The notes beneath the pieces were generated by a model. The model was not told the origin of the DNA, ran no database searches, and saw nothing but the letters and a program-made list of their open reading frames with translations. Position numbers and translations under genes: made by a program. A DNA stretch of 64,000 nucleotides, taken from contig NC_088646.1 of assembly GCF_964019385.1 (NCBI RefSeq), positions 13,905,405-13,969,404 of the forward strand, in the 5' to 3' direction. Within the stretch, counting starts at the first letter, position 1. The number at the start of each line of letters is the position of its first letter. This stretch comes from Sycon ciliatum (lineage: Eukaryota > Porifera > Calcarea > Leucosolenida > Sycettidae). Below, in pieces: positions 63,456 to 64,000 of this stretch.

Positions 63456-63968
63456 GCCTGGTTCACACTAGGCCGATTTTCCGGCCGGTGCTCCGACACC
63501 GACTCCGACATGGAGTCTGCCGACTGTGTTGACTGAGTCGGACGGCCTGTTCACACACGGGGAACGACTCACTCGCAATAGAGTCGCATCGATTATCCAT
63601 AAAAGCAAGAGTTCATGGGGGTTATGAAATTTTGGTAGGACTTTACATTTCATCAAGACTCAAGAGTACAAAAGTACAAGAGGTCATGAGCTCGACATCG
63701 ACGCTCTTTGCTGTCATGGTGAAAAGCCTACCGTGATTGGTCCGATGACCGCTCCATCACGTGCAAGCAGTAAAAATCGGCCGGCTTTTCGGCTAAATAT
63801 CGACCAGTCAATACTTGGCCGAAAACTAGTGCGACAAGAAAATCGCCGCAGATTTGTCGGAACCCTGTACGACAACACAGTTCACACTACGCAATTTTCG
63901 CCCCGATCTTGAGGATTTTTCGTACGAGTCCATGTCGGCCGGAAAATCGGCCTAGTGTGAACCAGGCA
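63456..63968. mobile_element. MITE with a perfect TIR of about 30 bp and TAA duplication
   Basis: The left end GCCTGGTTCACACTAGGCCG is followed by attttccggccg, and its exact inverse ends at 63967. TAA lies at 63453-63455 and 63969-63971, with one extra A on the right. A 3-bp TAA duplication and GC-rich TIR suggest a PIF/Harbinger-type MITE. Confidence 0.7.
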
Positions 63969-64000
63969 TAACAGTAAAACCTGGTGTAAGCGACCACCTG

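Overview
The window is eukaryotic and almost certainly metazoan. It has spliced exons with GT/AG borders, tRNA-derived SINEs, TA-flanked MITEs, non-LTR retrotransposon fragments and very long microsatellites. Short exons in large repeat-filled introns suggest a marine invertebrate; a sponge or similar lineage is possible, but the sequence alone does not settle this.

Host genes. Exons of a group II PLP-dependent decarboxylase (aromatic amino acid/histidine decarboxylase type) lie on the + strand at 4491-4523, 5435-5501, 7571-7665 and 27757-27855, with a possible last exon at 31750-31960. A second + strand gene, not recognised, has one exon at 53823-53945 and five more between 57276 and 62538, whose splice phases chain correctly to a stop codon. 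A tRNA-Lys(CTT)-like gene is at 29850-29922 (-).

Central find. A complete Maverick/Polinton-type virus-like transposon occupies 8091-21347 (13,257 bp). It has 1.25-1.33 kb terminal inverted repeats and an exact 6-bp target duplication (AATACA at 8085-8090 and 21348-21353), and it sits in a decarboxylase intron. All its genes read leftward. From right to left they are a TFIIB-like factor (frameshifted), a small ORF, a collagen-like/LamG-like fibre, a penton-like minor capsid protein, a two-TM protein overlapping the major capsid gene, the major capsid protein, a pX/pVI-like basic core protein, an FtsK/HerA-type packaging ATPase, an unknown 353-aa protein, and an adenain-like protease fused in frame to an RVE integrase, whose chromodomain tail lies beyond an in-frame TGA. 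There is no family-B DNA polymerase, a core gene of typical Polintons. The TIRs are densely packed with perfect CArG boxes and perfect DR1 nuclear-receptor half-site pairs, and they carry tRNA-like modules.

Repeat region 33-51 kb. Four 5'-truncated fragments of a REL-endonuclease-type (R2/R4-like) non-LTR retrotransposon each abut trinucleotide microsatellites. Three sit in an (AGT)n region that totals about 8.2 kb of nearly uninterrupted repeat. One fragment is itself interrupted by a 1.64-kb TIR transposon.

Elsewhere: a 35-bp satellite (1-3076), a 31-bp satellite (54510-56053), several smaller minisatellites, two SINE families, a dispersed repeat family, and at least seven MITE-like elements, one with a preserved empty site in a neighbouring repeat unit.
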